Shown piece after piece: positions 15,275 to 24,384 of a DNA stretch of 35,639 nucleotides. Both the position numbers and the translations under genes were made by a program. The notes below the pieces were generated by a model. It was not told the origin of the DNA, made no database searches, and saw nothing but the letters and a program-made list of their open reading frames with translations. Each line of letters starts with the position of its first letter. Within the stretch, counting starts at the first letter, position 1. Source of the DNA: Halomarina rubra (GTDB lineage Archaea; Halobacteriota; Halobacteria; Halobacteriales; Haloarculaceae); contig NZ_JALXFV010000005.1 of NCBI RefSeq assembly GCF_023699475.1, forward strand, positions 257,821-293,459. The letters are read 5' to 3'.

Positions 15275-16378
15275 ATGGACCCACGCATCCGGGAGCACGC
15301 ACAGATCATCGTCGATCACTCCACCGGGATGGCGGCCGGCGACAACGTCGTCATCGACGCCCATCCCGTGAGCGAGGACCTCGTCACCGCGCTCTGTGAG
15401 GCCGCCGCCGACGTCGGCGCGAACCCGCTGGTCATCCAGGAGCGACTCGGCACGCGCTTCCGACGGGCGTACCTCCGCAACCACGACGGGGAGTTCGACG
15501 ACGAGGACTTCCCCGACCACATCATGGCGCTGTACGAGACGATGGACGTCTACATCGCCATCCGCGCGAGCGACAACGCCACCCAGACCTCGGACGTCGA
15601 CCCCGAGGTCAACCAGGCGTACAGCCAGCTCACCCAGCCCATCCTCGAGGAGCGACTGGGCAAGACCTGGTGTCTCACGCAGTTCCCCGCCGCCGCGAAC
15701 GCCCAGCTCGCCGAGATGTCCACCGACGGCTACGAGAACTTCGTCTGGGACGCCATCAACCGCGACTGGGACGAGGTCGAGGCGTTCCAGGCCGAGATGG
15801 CCGACATCCTGAACGAGGCCAGCGAGGTCCGCATCGTCTCGGGCGACACCACCGACGTGACGATGAGCGTCGAGGGGATGCTGACGCTCAACGACTTCGG
15901 CGAGGCCAACCTCCCCGGCGGCGAGGTGTTCACCGCCCCCGTCCCCGACAGCGTCGAGGGAGAGGTGTTCTTCGACAAACCCGTCTACCAGCAGGGCCGG
16001 GAGATCACCGACGTCCGCGTCGTCTTCGAGGAGGGCCGTATCGTCGAGTACGAGGCCGGCAAGAACGAGGAGGTGCTCGACAACATCCTGAACACCGACG
16101 ACGGCGCACGTCGCCTCGGCGAACTCGGCATCGGCATGAACCGCGCCATCGACGAGTTCACCTACAACATGCTGTTCGACGAGAAGATGGGCGACACCAT
16201 CCACCTCGCCGTCGGGCGGGCGTACGACGCCTGCGTCGGCGAGGGTCGGGAGACCAACGAGTCGGCGGTCCACGTCGACATGATCGTCGACATGAGCGAG
16301 GATTCGTACATCGAGGTCGACGGCGAGGTCGTCCAGCGCGACGGGACCTTCCGGTTCGAGGACGGGTTCGAGGGGTAG
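15275..16378 (+). CDS. M29 family aminopeptidase
   Basis: Cytoplasmic metallo-aminopeptidase of the thermophilic AmpS/PepS type. 367 residues, close to the family norm. Likely metal ligands and catalytic residues lie in PGGEVFTAP (Glu), ARRLGELGIGMN (Glu), DTIHLAVGRAY (His) and HVDMIVDM (His, Asp), in the usual order in the C-terminal half. The start ATG 15275 gives DPRIREHAQIIVDHS, a typical N-terminus. Probably releases N-terminal residues in protein turnover; the next plus-strand gene is far away, so it is probably transcribed alone. Confidence 0.9.
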   Translation: MDPRIREHAQIIVDHSTGMAAGDNVVIDAHPVSEDLVTALCEAAADVGANPLVIQERLGTRFRRAYLRNHDGEFDDEDFPDHIMALYETMDVYIAIRASDNATQTSDVDPEVNQAYSQLTQPILEERLGKTWCLTQFPAAANAQLAEMSTDGYENFVWDAINRDWDEVEAFQAEMADILNEASEVRIVSGDTTDVTMSVEGMLTLNDFGEANLPGGEVFTAPVPDSVEGEVFFDKPVYQQGREITDVRVVFEEGRIVEYEAGKNEEVLDNILNTDDGARRLGELGIGMNRAIDEFTYNMLFDEKMGDTIHLAVGRAYDACVGEGRETNESAVHVDMIVDMSEDSYIEVDGEVVQRDGTFRFEDGFEG

Positions 16379-16461
16379 GGAGGTTCGGAGTGAGCGTCAG
16401 TGAACCGTGAAGACCGGTTCGAACAGTGGCCGAATCGATTCGACGACCGTCTTTGCGTTCT

Positions 16462-16770
16462 CTACCGCGTCTCCTCGGTTATCCACTCCAGAAACTCGTC
16501 GGTGCCGCCGATTTCCGAGTACGTGATGCCCGGAAGGGCGTCGCTGTGGAGGTCTCGGACGAGGTCACAGAGTGCCTCGAAGTGTTCTTCGAGGGTGAAC
16601 ACGGTTATCGTCCAGTACTCCTCGTCGTAGATTCGCCCCTCCCAGTGGTAGTGACTCGGCCCGCCGGTGAGTCGCGTGCCCGCGGCGAGTCGGTCTTCGA
16701 CGATGGCCCGCGAGATGCGTTCTGCTTCCCGTTGGCCCGGTGCGCCGATGTCGACGGCGATGTGTATCAT
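16462..16770 (-). CDS. CutA-like divalent-cation tolerance family protein
   Basis: 102 residues, the length of CutA1. The pattern fits CutA: an early strand (IHIAVDIG), the helix with ERISRAIVEDRLAAG, then HYHWEGRIYDEE matching the family YxWEGxI...E block, and a C-terminal EFLEWITEET like the usual EYLDWI end. CutA forms trimers and binds copper; its role is unclear. Here the Cys normally seen after RLAA is replaced by Gly. It lies between the convergent M29 gene and the S9 gene on the same strand, 45 bases after the latter's upstream neighbour gap. The family call is from motif pattern, not a search. Confidence 0.72.
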   Translation of the reverse strand: MIHIAVDIGAPGQREAERISRAIVEDRLAAGTRLTGGPSHYHWEGRIYDEEYWTITVFTLEEHFEALCDLVRDLHSDALPGITYSEIGGTDEFLEWITEETR

Positions 16771-16815
16771 CCCGTCTCGGTTCGCGAGAAGGCGAGTTGA
16801 GTCTGCCGCCGGAGC

Positions 16816-18924
16816 TTACTCGTCGCTCTCGCTCTCGTCGTCCGCGCCGGCGTCCTCCTCCTCGGCGCTGCTCAACCCGTCGTCGCCACGGTCCAGCGCG
16901 CGGGGGACGTCGTGGTGGTCGGAGTAGCCGTCGAACCAGCGAATCGTGCGTTCGAGGCGGTCGACGACGTGGGCCGGTTCGCCCGACCGGGAGAGTTCGT
17001 GGCCCTCGCGCGGGTAGCGGACGAGGCGGGTGTCGACGCCCTGTTTTCGCAGGAACAGGTAGAGCATCTCGCCGTTGTTGACGGGGACGCGGTAGTCGTT
17101 GTCGGCGTGCATCACGAGCGTCGGCGTCGTCACGTCCTCGACGTACGCGACCGGGGAGTGCTCCCAGAGGAACTCGGGGTCCTCCCACGGCGTCGTCGAG
17201 AAGTCCATCTCGACGAGCTGGAACGCGTCGGTCGACCCGTAGAACGAGGAGAGGTCGTAGACGCCGCGCTGGGCGACCGCGCCGGCGAACCGCTCGGAGT
17301 GGCCCACTATCCAGGCGGTCATGTAGCCGCCGAACGAGCCGCCCGTGACGAACTGTGCGTCCTCGTCGACGGCGTAGTTCGCACAGACCTCGTCCGCACC
17401 GGCGAACACGTCCTGCATGGTCACGTCACCCCAGTCCTGGTCGATGCCCATGGCGTGTTCTTCGCCGTAGCCCGTCGAGCCACGCGGGTTACACCAGAAG
17501 ACGACGTAGCCCCGTGCCGCGAGCAGTTGGAACTCGTGCCACATCGTGCTCGACGTGGACCACATGACGTGGGGGCCGCCGTGGATCTCGACGGCCAGCG
17601 GGTACTCCTCGTCGGGGTCTCGCGGTTCGCTACGCTCGCCGCTCGACTCCGTCGCGGAACTCCGTTCCGCGCTATCGTAGTCGGGCGGGGTGAGCACCCA
17701 GCCCTGAATCTCGTGACCCTCCGATTCGAACCAGAATTCCTCGGGTTCCTGCACGTCGCGCTCGGCGAGCAGGTCGGCGTTGACCTCGCTGAGTCGGGTG
17801 ACATCCCCATCGACGAGCGAGAACACGTCGCCGCGGTGGTCCCACTCCGAGCGGGCGAACGCGACGCGGCCGTCGCGAACCGACGCGCCCGAGAGGTCGC
17901 CCTCGTTCACGACTACGTCACAGTCCGCGTCGTCCTCGATGGCTGTCCGTCGGAGGACGGTGTCGCCCTCGTCGGGCGTCAGGAAGTACAGCGAGTCGCC
18001 GTCGAACTCGAACCCACCGGGAGCGACTGTGCGGTCGAGCGACGACGTGGGCGTGACCGTCTCGCCGGTCTCGCAGTCGAACACTTCGAGGTCGGTCTGG
18101 CGCATCGCCGCTTTCTCCTCGGGCGTTCGGGGGTACGCGAGCAGTCCGTCTTCGGTGGCCGCGACGGTGGCGACCCACCCGGTCGTCCGGGTTACCGTCT
18201 CGCTCTCGCCGTTCGGGAGGTCCAGTGCGTCGATGTCGTACAGGACGGAGTCGTCCGGGTCTTCGTCGCGACAGACCGCGTAGTAGAGCGTGTCGGCGTC
18301 GCCGAACTCGGGCGCGCCGAAGTCGTACTCGTCGTCGGTGTGGCGGGTGACCGCGCCTTCGTCCTCGCCTGCGTGGCCGACGGTGACCGTGTAGAGGTGC
18401 GAGCGCAGGCCGTCGAAGTACTGCGTCCCGGCGCGGTAGACGGTGCGGTCGATGACCCGCGGGTCGGGGGCGTCGCGTTCGTACTCGGGGTCGTCACTGG
18501 CGTCGAGGTCCAGTTCCTTCTCGCGTTCTTCGGCGGTCGCTCGCTGGGCGAACGCGATTCGCTCGCCGTCGGGCGACCACGCGATTGAGCCGACGCCGCC
18601 GACCACGTCGGTCACCTGCCGGGCTTCGCCGCCGTCGGTCGGGAGCACCCACAGTTGAGGGATGTCGGCGTCGCCACGGGCGCTCGTGAACGCGAGTCGG
18701 TCGCCCGAGGGCGACCACCGCGGTTCGGCGTCGGCCCCCTCCTCGGCGGTGAACTGGCGGGGCGGGGCACTCCCGTCGACCGGCGCGACGTACACCGTCG
18801 TCTCGTACTCGTCGTCGCCGCTGGGGGCCTTGCGGACGAACGCGACGCGCTCGCCTGCGGGCGAGAGCTGGGGGTCGGCGACCTGCACGATGTCGTGATA
18901 GTCGCTCGCTTCGAGTGGCTGCAT
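16816..18924 (-). CDS. S9 family prolyl oligopeptidase-type serine peptidase
   Basis: 702 residues. An N-terminal beta-propeller with WSPSGDRLAF and WSPDGERIAF blades is followed by an alpha/beta hydrolase domain from about residue 435. The catalytic triad is S530 in GGSFGGY, D610 in DNDYRVP and H642 in REGHELS; the oxyanion region is HGGPH. It probably trims peptides in the cytosol as an acylaminoacyl peptidase; no signal peptide is seen. Residues about 416-434, between propeller and hydrolase, form a Ser/Glu/Arg-rich insert coded by palindromic DNA (17621-17670). The C-terminal tail is highly acidic. Start at ATG 18924. Confidence 0.92.
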   Translation of the reverse strand: MQPLEASDYHDIVQVADPQLSPAGERVAFVRKAPSGDDEYETTVYVAPVDGSAPPRQFTAEEGADAEPRWSPSGDRLAFTSARGDADIPQLWVLPTDGGEARQVTDVVGGVGSIAWSPDGERIAFAQRATAEEREKELDLDASDDPEYERDAPDPRVIDRTVYRAGTQYFDGLRSHLYTVTVGHAGEDEGAVTRHTDDEYDFGAPEFGDADTLYYAVCRDEDPDDSVLYDIDALDLPNGESETVTRTTGWVATVAATEDGLLAYPRTPEEKAAMRQTDLEVFDCETGETVTPTSSLDRTVAPGGFEFDGDSLYFLTPDEGDTVLRRTAIEDDADCDVVVNEGDLSGASVRDGRVAFARSEWDHRGDVFSLVDGDVTRLSEVNADLLAERDVQEPEEFWFESEGHEIQGWVLTPPDYDSAERSSATESSGERSEPRDPDEEYPLAVEIHGGPHVMWSTSSTMWHEFQLLAARGYVVFWCNPRGSTGYGEEHAMGIDQDWGDVTMQDVFAGADEVCANYAVDEDAQFVTGGSFGGYMTAWIVGHSERFAGAVAQRGVYDLSSFYGSTDAFQLVEMDFSTTPWEDPEFLWEHSPVAYVEDVTTPTLVMHADNDYRVPVNNGEMLYLFLRKQGVDTRLVRYPREGHELSRSGEPAHVVDRLERTIRWFDGYSDHHDVPRALDRGDDGLSSAEEEDAGADDESESDE
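17621..17672. repeat. Palindromic insert inside the S9 peptidase gene
   Basis: Holds a perfect inverted repeat GCGGAAC-TCC-GTTCCGC (17654-17670) next to GCGGTTCGCTACGCTCGCCG (17622-17641), itself an imperfect repeat of GCTCGC-like units. It is read as part of SAERSSATESSGERSEPRD, a hydrophilic linker unlike the surrounding domains. Confidence 0.55.
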
Positions 18925-19032
18925 GGTAGCGTGGGTCGAACGGGACGGCCCTGTACGCTTCGGTCGGTCGCGGGTCGTGTCCTCGTGCTGTCACTCGCAA
19001 GCCTCAAGCGCCTCCCCTCGTACATCCGGTAG

Positions 19033-20955
19033 ATGAACCGCCCTATCCACGTCGCCGTCCGTGGAACGGTGCCGGAGTCGCTGCTGTCGGCACTCGACGC
19101 CGAGTACGGCGTGACGGTGCGTGCGGACACGGACAGTGTCGACTGCACGCTGGCGACCGTCGACACGCTCGACGACGTCGACACCCGCTCGACGCCGCGT
19201 CCCGCACCGGCCGCCGACGGCGTCGGGTCGCCACGGACGACGCCCGTGGTCGCGCTGTGTGTGGACCCCGCCGAACAGTCGACGGCGCTGGCCGCCGGCG
19301 CGGACGGTCACGTGACGCTGGCCGACGACCCGGCGACCGACGCGGCGAGCGTCGCCGCCGTCCTCGACAGAGTCGTCGGCGGGACGACGGCGACCCGCGA
19401 CTCGCTCATCCGCGACGCACTGGGTGCGCTCGCGGACATCTTCTTCCTGTTCGACACGGAGATGCGCCTGCTCGTCTGGAACGAGGCCGTCCGTGAGGTG
19501 ACGGGCTACGACGACGGCGAACTCGCGGAGATGAACCCGCTCGACCTCATCAGCGAGGAGGACGTCGTCGACGTGGCGACGGCCGTCCAGCGCGCCATCG
19601 AGGAGGGCCGGGCGACCGAGGAGGGCGACCTGTTGACGAAAGCCGGCGAGCGCATCCCCTACGAGTTCACGGGGACGGCGCTCACCGACGACGACGGCGA
19701 GGTCATCGGCGTCTCGGGCATCGGCCGAGACGTGAGCGAGCGCAAACGCCGCGAGCGGACCCTCGAACGCCAGGCCGGGTCGCTACGGACGCTCAACCGC
19801 ATCAACGAGGTCATCCGGAACGTCAACCACGACCTCGTGCGCGCGGAGTCCCGCGAGGACATCGAGCGGGCGGTCGTCGAGCGGTTGGCCGCCGAGGCGT
19901 CCTACCGGTTCGCGTGGGTCGGCGAGTACGACGCCAGCACCGACCGCGTCGTTCCGAGCGCGTGGGCGGGCGACGGCGAAGAGTACCTCGACGCCCGTGC
20001 GGACCTCGACCTGTCCGACGACGGGGCGACCGCGATGAACGCCGTCCGCGACGGGACCGTACAGGTCGCCCAGCACCTCCGCGGGCGCGACGACCCGTCG
20101 TGGGCCGCCGCCGCCGTCGCGAGTGGGTTCGCCGCCGCCATGGCCATCCCGCTGGTGTACCGTGGAGTCACCTACGGCGTGCTCTGTGTCTACGCCGACC
20201 GCCCCGACGCCTTCGAAGGGACCGAACGGGCCGTGTTCAGCGAACTCGGCGAGACCATCGCCTACGCCATCGGTGCGGCCGAGCGCCACCGGGCGCTCGT
20301 CACCGACACGATGGTCGAACTGGAGGTGCTCGTCGAGGACCTCGACAGCGTCCCGAACGCGACGGCGGCCGTCGACGCGACCGTCGAGTTCCGCGGTGCG
20401 GCCCCCGACAGCGACGGTAGCCTCACGCAGTTCTACCGTATCGACGGTGACGTCGAGGGCGTCGTCGACAGCCTCCCGGGCCAGACGGACGTCTCGGTGA
20501 TGCGCACCGACGACGAGGGCGGCGTCGTCCGTGTCGGCGGCGAGCGGTCGTTCGGTCGCCTGCTCGCGGACTACGGCGGGACGCTCAAACGCGTCGACGT
20601 CGACGACGGGTCGTTCCGGTTCGTCGCGACGTTCCCGCAGGGCACCGACGTCCGGAGCGTGCTCGCGGCGATCCGTGAACGTCTCCCCGGTGCGGAGCTC
20701 ATCGCCCGGCGCGAACGCGAACGCGGCGACGACGCACCCTCCGAGGTCGCGCTCACCGACCGGCAGCGGACCGTCCTCACCACCGCCTACCACCTCGGGT
20801 TCTTCGACTCGCCACGGGTGAACACCGGCGGCGAGGTCGCCGAGGAACTGGACATCTCCACCCCCACGTTCCACGAGCACATCCGCATCGCCGAGCGGAA
20901 ACTCGTCGAGGCGTTCCTGACGACCGGCGACGTCGAGAGCCTCCACGGACACTGA
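19033..20955 (+). CDS. Bat-type regulator: PAS, GAF, HTH-10
   Basis: 640-residue cytosolic sensor-regulator of the bacterio-opsin activator family. Residues 1-115 look like a degenerate receiver-like domain (ALAAGADGHVTL). A PAS domain (about 125-240; LVWNEAVREVTGYDDGEL) and a GAF domain (about 260-400) follow, then the Bat-associated GAF/HTH linker (about 405-560), and HTH-10 at the end (about 575-635; LTDRQRTVLTTAYHLGFFDSPR, then DISTPTFHEHIRIAERKL). No kinase domain is present, so it probably senses a ligand, redox state or light and binds DNA directly. No obvious target; the next gene is a secreted subtilase 291 bases away. Confidence 0.9.
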   Translation: MNRPIHVAVRGTVPESLLSALDAEYGVTVRADTDSVDCTLATVDTLDDVDTRSTPRPAPAADGVGSPRTTPVVALCVDPAEQSTALAAGADGHVTLADDPATDAASVAAVLDRVVGGTTATRDSLIRDALGALADIFFLFDTEMRLLVWNEAVREVTGYDDGELAEMNPLDLISEEDVVDVATAVQRAIEEGRATEEGDLLTKAGERIPYEFTGTALTDDDGEVIGVSGIGRDVSERKRRERTLERQAGSLRTLNRINEVIRNVNHDLVRAESREDIERAVVERLAAEASYRFAWVGEYDASTDRVVPSAWAGDGEEYLDARADLDLSDDGATAMNAVRDGTVQVAQHLRGRDDPSWAAAAVASGFAAAMAIPLVYRGVTYGVLCVYADRPDAFEGTERAVFSELGETIAYAIGAAERHRALVTDTMVELEVLVEDLDSVPNATAAVDATVEFRGAAPDSDGSLTQFYRIDGDVEGVVDSLPGQTDVSVMRTDDEGGVVRVGGERSFGRLLADYGGTLKRVDVDDGSFRFVATFPQGTDVRSVLAAIRERLPGAELIARRERERGDDAPSEVALTDRQRTVLTTAYHLGFFDSPRVNTGGEVAEELDISTPTFHEHIRIAERKLVEAFLTTGDVESLHGH

Positions 20956-21246
20956 CCGGACAGCGGGAGACGAGCGAGAGTCCGGAACGGACGGTAGACG
21001 TTCGACGAGACGGGCAGGGCGACGGCCGCCGACCGCGAGACCGTGCCAGTTGGTGACACACCATAACGGTTAGTGAGAGAACTCAACGGTGCTCGGGACT
21101 TCCTCACACATCCGACTGTCCCGGACGCTGTCGCCGGGTGGAGCGTCGGGGACCACGGGGAGCGTCGGCCAGAACGTTCCGCCCTTTCCACGCATAATTT
21201 ATCCTCCTCCGAAGCTATTTTAACTTACAGCTACGTTTTCGGGATT
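20956..21246. other. Intergenic region upstream of the subtilase gene
   Basis: 291 bases. The only clear signal is the AT-rich promoter just before the subtilase (21192-21224). An in-frame extension of the subtilase ORF back to 21073 exists but lies before this promoter. I see no gene or repeat in the rest. Confidence 0.6.
21209..21224 (+). promoter_or_regulatory. Promoter of the subtilase gene
   Basis: CCGAAG followed by CTATTTTAAC (21215-21224), whose centre is about 28 bases before ATG 21247. A classic haloarchaeal BRE plus TATA layout for a leaderless transcript. Confidence 0.65.
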
Positions 21247-22713
21247 ATGTCACGTGACACGGGACGTGATGACACGGAACGCAGCGACACCGACCGCACC
21301 GCGAGCAGACGTTCGGTGCTGGCGGCAGCGGGGGCACTGGGAGCGAGCGCCGCTCTGCCGTTCGCGACGGGACGTGCGAGCGCCGGGGTAGGCGACCTCG
21401 TCGACGACACCCTCGACCTCGCGAGCGACGCGCTCCAGGGGACGCTCGTCGTCTTCGAGTCGAACGACGACGTGGACCTGCTGGGCGACCTCGACCTCGC
21501 CGAGGGGTTCCTCTCGTTCGACGTGCTGCCGGTCGGCTACACGCTGTTGAGCGGGTCGCAGATCGAGACCGTCGCCGGGTGGGACGAGGTGCGGTACGTC
21601 GAGGCCAACCGCGACCTCGACTACCACAACGCCGACGCTCGGGAGGTGACGGGCGTCTCGACCGTCCAGAACGACCTCGGCTACGACGGGTCGTCGGTCC
21701 ACACCGCCGTCATCGACTCGGGGGTCGCCGGCAGTCACCCCGACCTCGACCACGCCGTCGAGAACAACTACCAGTGGGCGGGCAACCCGCTCGGGGAACC
21801 GACGCTGTGGCTCCCGGTCGGCGGTCTCGACTCCGACGACATCGGCCACGGCACCCACTGCTCGGGCACCATCGCCGGCGACGGCACCAAGAGCGACGGC
21901 GAGGACGCCGGGATGGCCCCCGGCGCGTCACTGACCGTCTACTCCTCGGGAGCGGCCGTCTCCATCCTCAAGGCCGCCGCGGCGTTCGACCACCTGCTGG
22001 CGAACCACGCCGACGAGGTGAGCATCGTCTCGAACTCCTACGGTGCCGCGAGCGCCGACGACTACAACCCCGACGGCGCGCTCCAGACCGCGACGTGGGA
22101 GACGTTCGACGCCGGCCTGCTGCCGGTGTTCTCGGCGGGTAACTCCGGACCGGGGAACGACACGCTCAACGACTACGCGAAGGCTCCCCACGTGCTGTCG
22201 GTCGCCGCGACGGACGACCAGAAGGCCGTCACGGAGTTCTCCTCGCGCGGCCGGGCCGCCTCGACGGGCGCGAACTACGACCGCCAGACCGCCCTCGACA
22301 ACCTCAGGAGCTACTACGACTCGGGGAGTGCGTCGGGGCCGGTCGGCCTCTACCGCAACGGCGTCGGCGCGCCGGGGAACGCCGTCACCTCGACGATGTC
22401 GCCGCTCGACGTGTTGAACGCGACGGGCGGGGACACCGACCTCTACTACGCCACCATCTCGGGCACCTCGATGTCCTGTCCCGTCACCTCGGGGACGGCC
22501 ACTCTGATGGTCGACGCCGCCCAGCAGGAGGGCCACGGCACCCCCGCACCCATCGACGTGCTCAACACGCTGGAGGCGACGGCGTACGAGGCGCTCGACA
22601 GCTACACCCCGGCGAACGTCGGGGCCGGGTTCGTCGACGCCGAGGCGGCCGTCCAGCGCGCCGCCGACGGGAACTTCGCCGGCTTCGGCGACGTGACGCT
22701 CACCCAGCCGTAG
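21247..22713 (+). CDS. Tat-exported subtilisin-like serine protease (S8)
   Basis: 488 residues. A twin-arginine signal (R21 R22 in TASRRSVLAAAGALG) should export the folded protein. A propeptide-like region follows (about 50-125; VGYTLLSGSQIETVAGWDEVRYVEAN), then the S8 domain with D157 (VIDSGV), H201 (GHGTHCSG), oxyanion N299 (SAGNSG) and S408 (SGTSMSCP). It ends soon after the catalytic domain, with no C-terminal extension of the halolysin type. An extra segment of about 50 residues with NLRSYYDSGSASGP lies between Asn and Ser. The ATG is fixed by the promoter and by the Tat signal position. Confidence 0.92.
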   Translation: MSRDTGRDDTERSDTDRTASRRSVLAAAGALGASAALPFATGRASAGVGDLVDDTLDLASDALQGTLVVFESNDDVDLLGDLDLAEGFLSFDVLPVGYTLLSGSQIETVAGWDEVRYVEANRDLDYHNADAREVTGVSTVQNDLGYDGSSVHTAVIDSGVAGSHPDLDHAVENNYQWAGNPLGEPTLWLPVGGLDSDDIGHGTHCSGTIAGDGTKSDGEDAGMAPGASLTVYSSGAAVSILKAAAAFDHLLANHADEVSIVSNSYGAASADDYNPDGALQTATWETFDAGLLPVFSAGNSGPGNDTLNDYAKAPHVLSVAATDDQKAVTEFSSRGRAASTGANYDRQTALDNLRSYYDSGSASGPVGLYRNGVGAPGNAVTSTMSPLDVLNATGGDTDLYYATISGTSMSCPVTSGTATLMVDAAQQEGHGTPAPIDVLNTLEATAYEALDSYTPANVGAGFVDAEAAVQRAADGNFAGFGDVTLTQP

Positions 22714-22767
22714 GGCGACAGCCCACCACACCACCCTTTTCGGCGGCACCCGGAGCAGTGAGCAAAG

Positions 22768-22775
22768 CCTTTACC
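22768..22775 (+). promoter_or_regulatory. TATA-like box for ffh
   Basis: CCTTTACC about 31 bases before ATG 22803, which would give a leader of only a few bases. Confidence 0.4.
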
Positions 22776-22802
22776 GGCGTGGTCGCGTAGCCCCGGCCAA
22801 TA

Positions 22803-24194
22803 ATGGTACTCGACAATCTCGGGAGCTCTCTCCGCGGGACCCTGGACCAGCTCCAGGGTAAGTCCCGCCTCGACGAGGAGGACGTCGACGCGGTGGTCAA
22901 GGAGATTCAACGCTCGCTCATCAGCGCCGACGTGGACATCGACCTCGTGATGGAGCTCTCGGACTCCATCAAGACGCGAGCGCTCGACGAGGAGCCACCC
23001 GGCGGTACCACCGCCCGCGACCACGTCCTCAAGATCGTCTACGAGGAGATGGTCGCGCTCGTCGGCGACTCCACCGAACTCCCCCTCGAATCCCAGACCA
23101 TCCTGCTGGCCGGCCTCCAGGGGTCGGGGAAGACCACCAGCGCCGCGAAGATGGCGTGGTGGTTCTCGACGAAAGGGCTGCGTCCCGCGGTCATCCAGAC
23201 CGACACCTTCCGACCCGGCGCGTACGAGCAGTCCCGCCAGATGTGTGAGCGCGCGGAGGTCGACTTCTACGGCGACCCGAACGAGGAGGACCCCGTCGAG
23301 ATCGCTCGGCAGGGGTTCGAGGAGACCCAGGACGCCGACATCCGCATCGTCGACACCTCCGGGCGCTCCGGGCTGAACGAGGAACTCATCGAGGAGCTGA
23401 AGGAGATCGAAGGGTTCGCGACGCCCGACCGGAACCTGCTGGTGCTCGACGCCGCCATCGGGCAGGGCGCGAAGGACCAGGCCCGCGCGTTCGGCGACGC
23501 GGTCGGCATCGACGGCGTCGTCATCACGAAACTCGACGGGACGGCGAAAGGTGGGGGTGCGCTCGCGGCGGTCAACGAGACGGACTCGACCATCGCGTTC
23601 CTCGGGACCGGTGAGACCGTCCAGGACATCGAGCGGTTCGAGCCGAACGGGTTCATCTCCCGGCTACTCGGGATGGGCGACCTGAAACAGCTCGCCGAAC
23701 GCGTCGAGCGGGCGATGCAGTCGACCGGCGAGGACGACGACTGGGACCCCGAGGACATGATGCAGGGCAACTTCACCCTGCACGACATGCGCAAGCAGAT
23801 GCAGGCGATGAACAACATGGGGCCGCTCGAACAGGTGATGGACATGATTCCGGGCTTCGGCGGCGGACTCATGGACCAGCTGCCCGACGACGCGATGGAC
23901 GTCACCAAGTCGCGGATGCTCGACTTCGAGGTCATCATGGACTCGATGACCGAAGAGGAGTTGGAGAACCCCCGCGTCGTCGGTGCCGAGCGGACCGAGC
24001 GCATCGCCCGCGGGTCGGGCAAGGACCCCGAGCGCATCCAGGAACTGCTCGAACAACACCGCATGATGGAGCGGATGATAAAGCAGTTCCAGGGGATGGG
24101 CGACGGCGACATGCAGCGTATGATGAAACGCATGGAGCAGAAAGGCGGCGGTGGCGGCGGCGGGATGGGCGGCATGGGCCCGTTCGGCGACTAG
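22803..24194 (+). CDS. ffh: Signal recognition particle protein SRP54
   Basis: 463-residue GTPase that binds SRP RNA and signal sequences and brings ribosomes to the membrane. N domain residues 1-90, G domain with P-loop GLQGSGKTT (104-112), [22 protein letters not shown] and [11 protein letters not shown], then the Met-rich M domain (from about 310; [32 protein letters not shown]). It ends in a Gly/Met tail. Start ATG 22803 gives [12 protein letters not shown], the normal archaeal beginning. Single gene, very firm call. Confidence 0.97.
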   Translation: MVLDNLGSSLRGTLDQLQGKSRLDEEDVDAVVKEIQRSLISADVDIDLVMELSDSIKTRALDEEPPGGTTARDHVLKIVYEEMVALVGDSTELPLESQTILLAGLQGSGKTTSAAKMAWWFSTKGLRPAVIQTDTFRPGAYEQSRQMCERAEVDFYGDPNEEDPVEIARQGFEETQDADIRIVDTSGRSGLNEELIEELKEIEGFATPDRNLLVLDAAIGQGAKDQARAFGDAVGIDGVVITKLDGTAKGGGALAAVNETDSTIAFLGTGETVQDIERFEPNGFISRLLGMGDLKQLAERVERAMQSTGEDDDWDPEDMMQGNFTLHDMRKQMQAMNNMGPLEQVMDMIPGFGGGLMDQLPDDAMDVTKSRMLDFEVIMDSMTEEELENPRVVGAERTERIARGSGKDPERIQELLEQHRMMERMIKQFQGMGDGDMQRMMKRMEQKGGGGGGGMGGMGPFGD

Positions 24195-24247
24195 GGTTTC
24201 GTGAGTGGTTTTCGGCTGTTGACGATGCAGCAGTAGCGAACGGCTCT

Positions 24248-24358
24248 GAAGCCCTCGGGCGCTCCACTCGCGCGACTCGCTGTGCGCCTCGGTCACTCGT
24301 TTCGCTCGTTCCCTGCGGTGCTTGCGTCGTCGTGCTTCCCGGAGCGCCCTCGCCCTTC
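24248..24358. repeat. Inverted-repeat-bounded palindromic element between ffh and surE
   Basis: The left end GAAGCCCTCGGGCGCTCC (24248-24265) pairs with the right end GGAGCGCCCTCGCCCTTC (24341-24358): nine perfect terminal-inner pairs (GGGCGCTCC/GGAGCGCCC) plus the outer GAAG/CTTC. The interior has repeats of CTCG/CACTCG/CGCTCG type, such as ACTCGCGCGACTCGC and CACTCGTTTCGCTCG. No ORF. It resembles a REP- or MITE-like element. Confidence 0.6.
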
Positions 24359-24384
24359 ACCCGCCAGGGCCGCAGGGCGTGAGT

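Noticed and set aside
21073-21246. N-terminal extension of the subtilase
   Set aside because: It precedes the TATA box, is unlike the rest of the protein and would bury the Tat signal about 80 residues inside.
23400-24184. Minus-strand frames opposite ffh
   Set aside because: Pro/Ser-rich shadows of the Met/Gly-rich SRP54 M domain.
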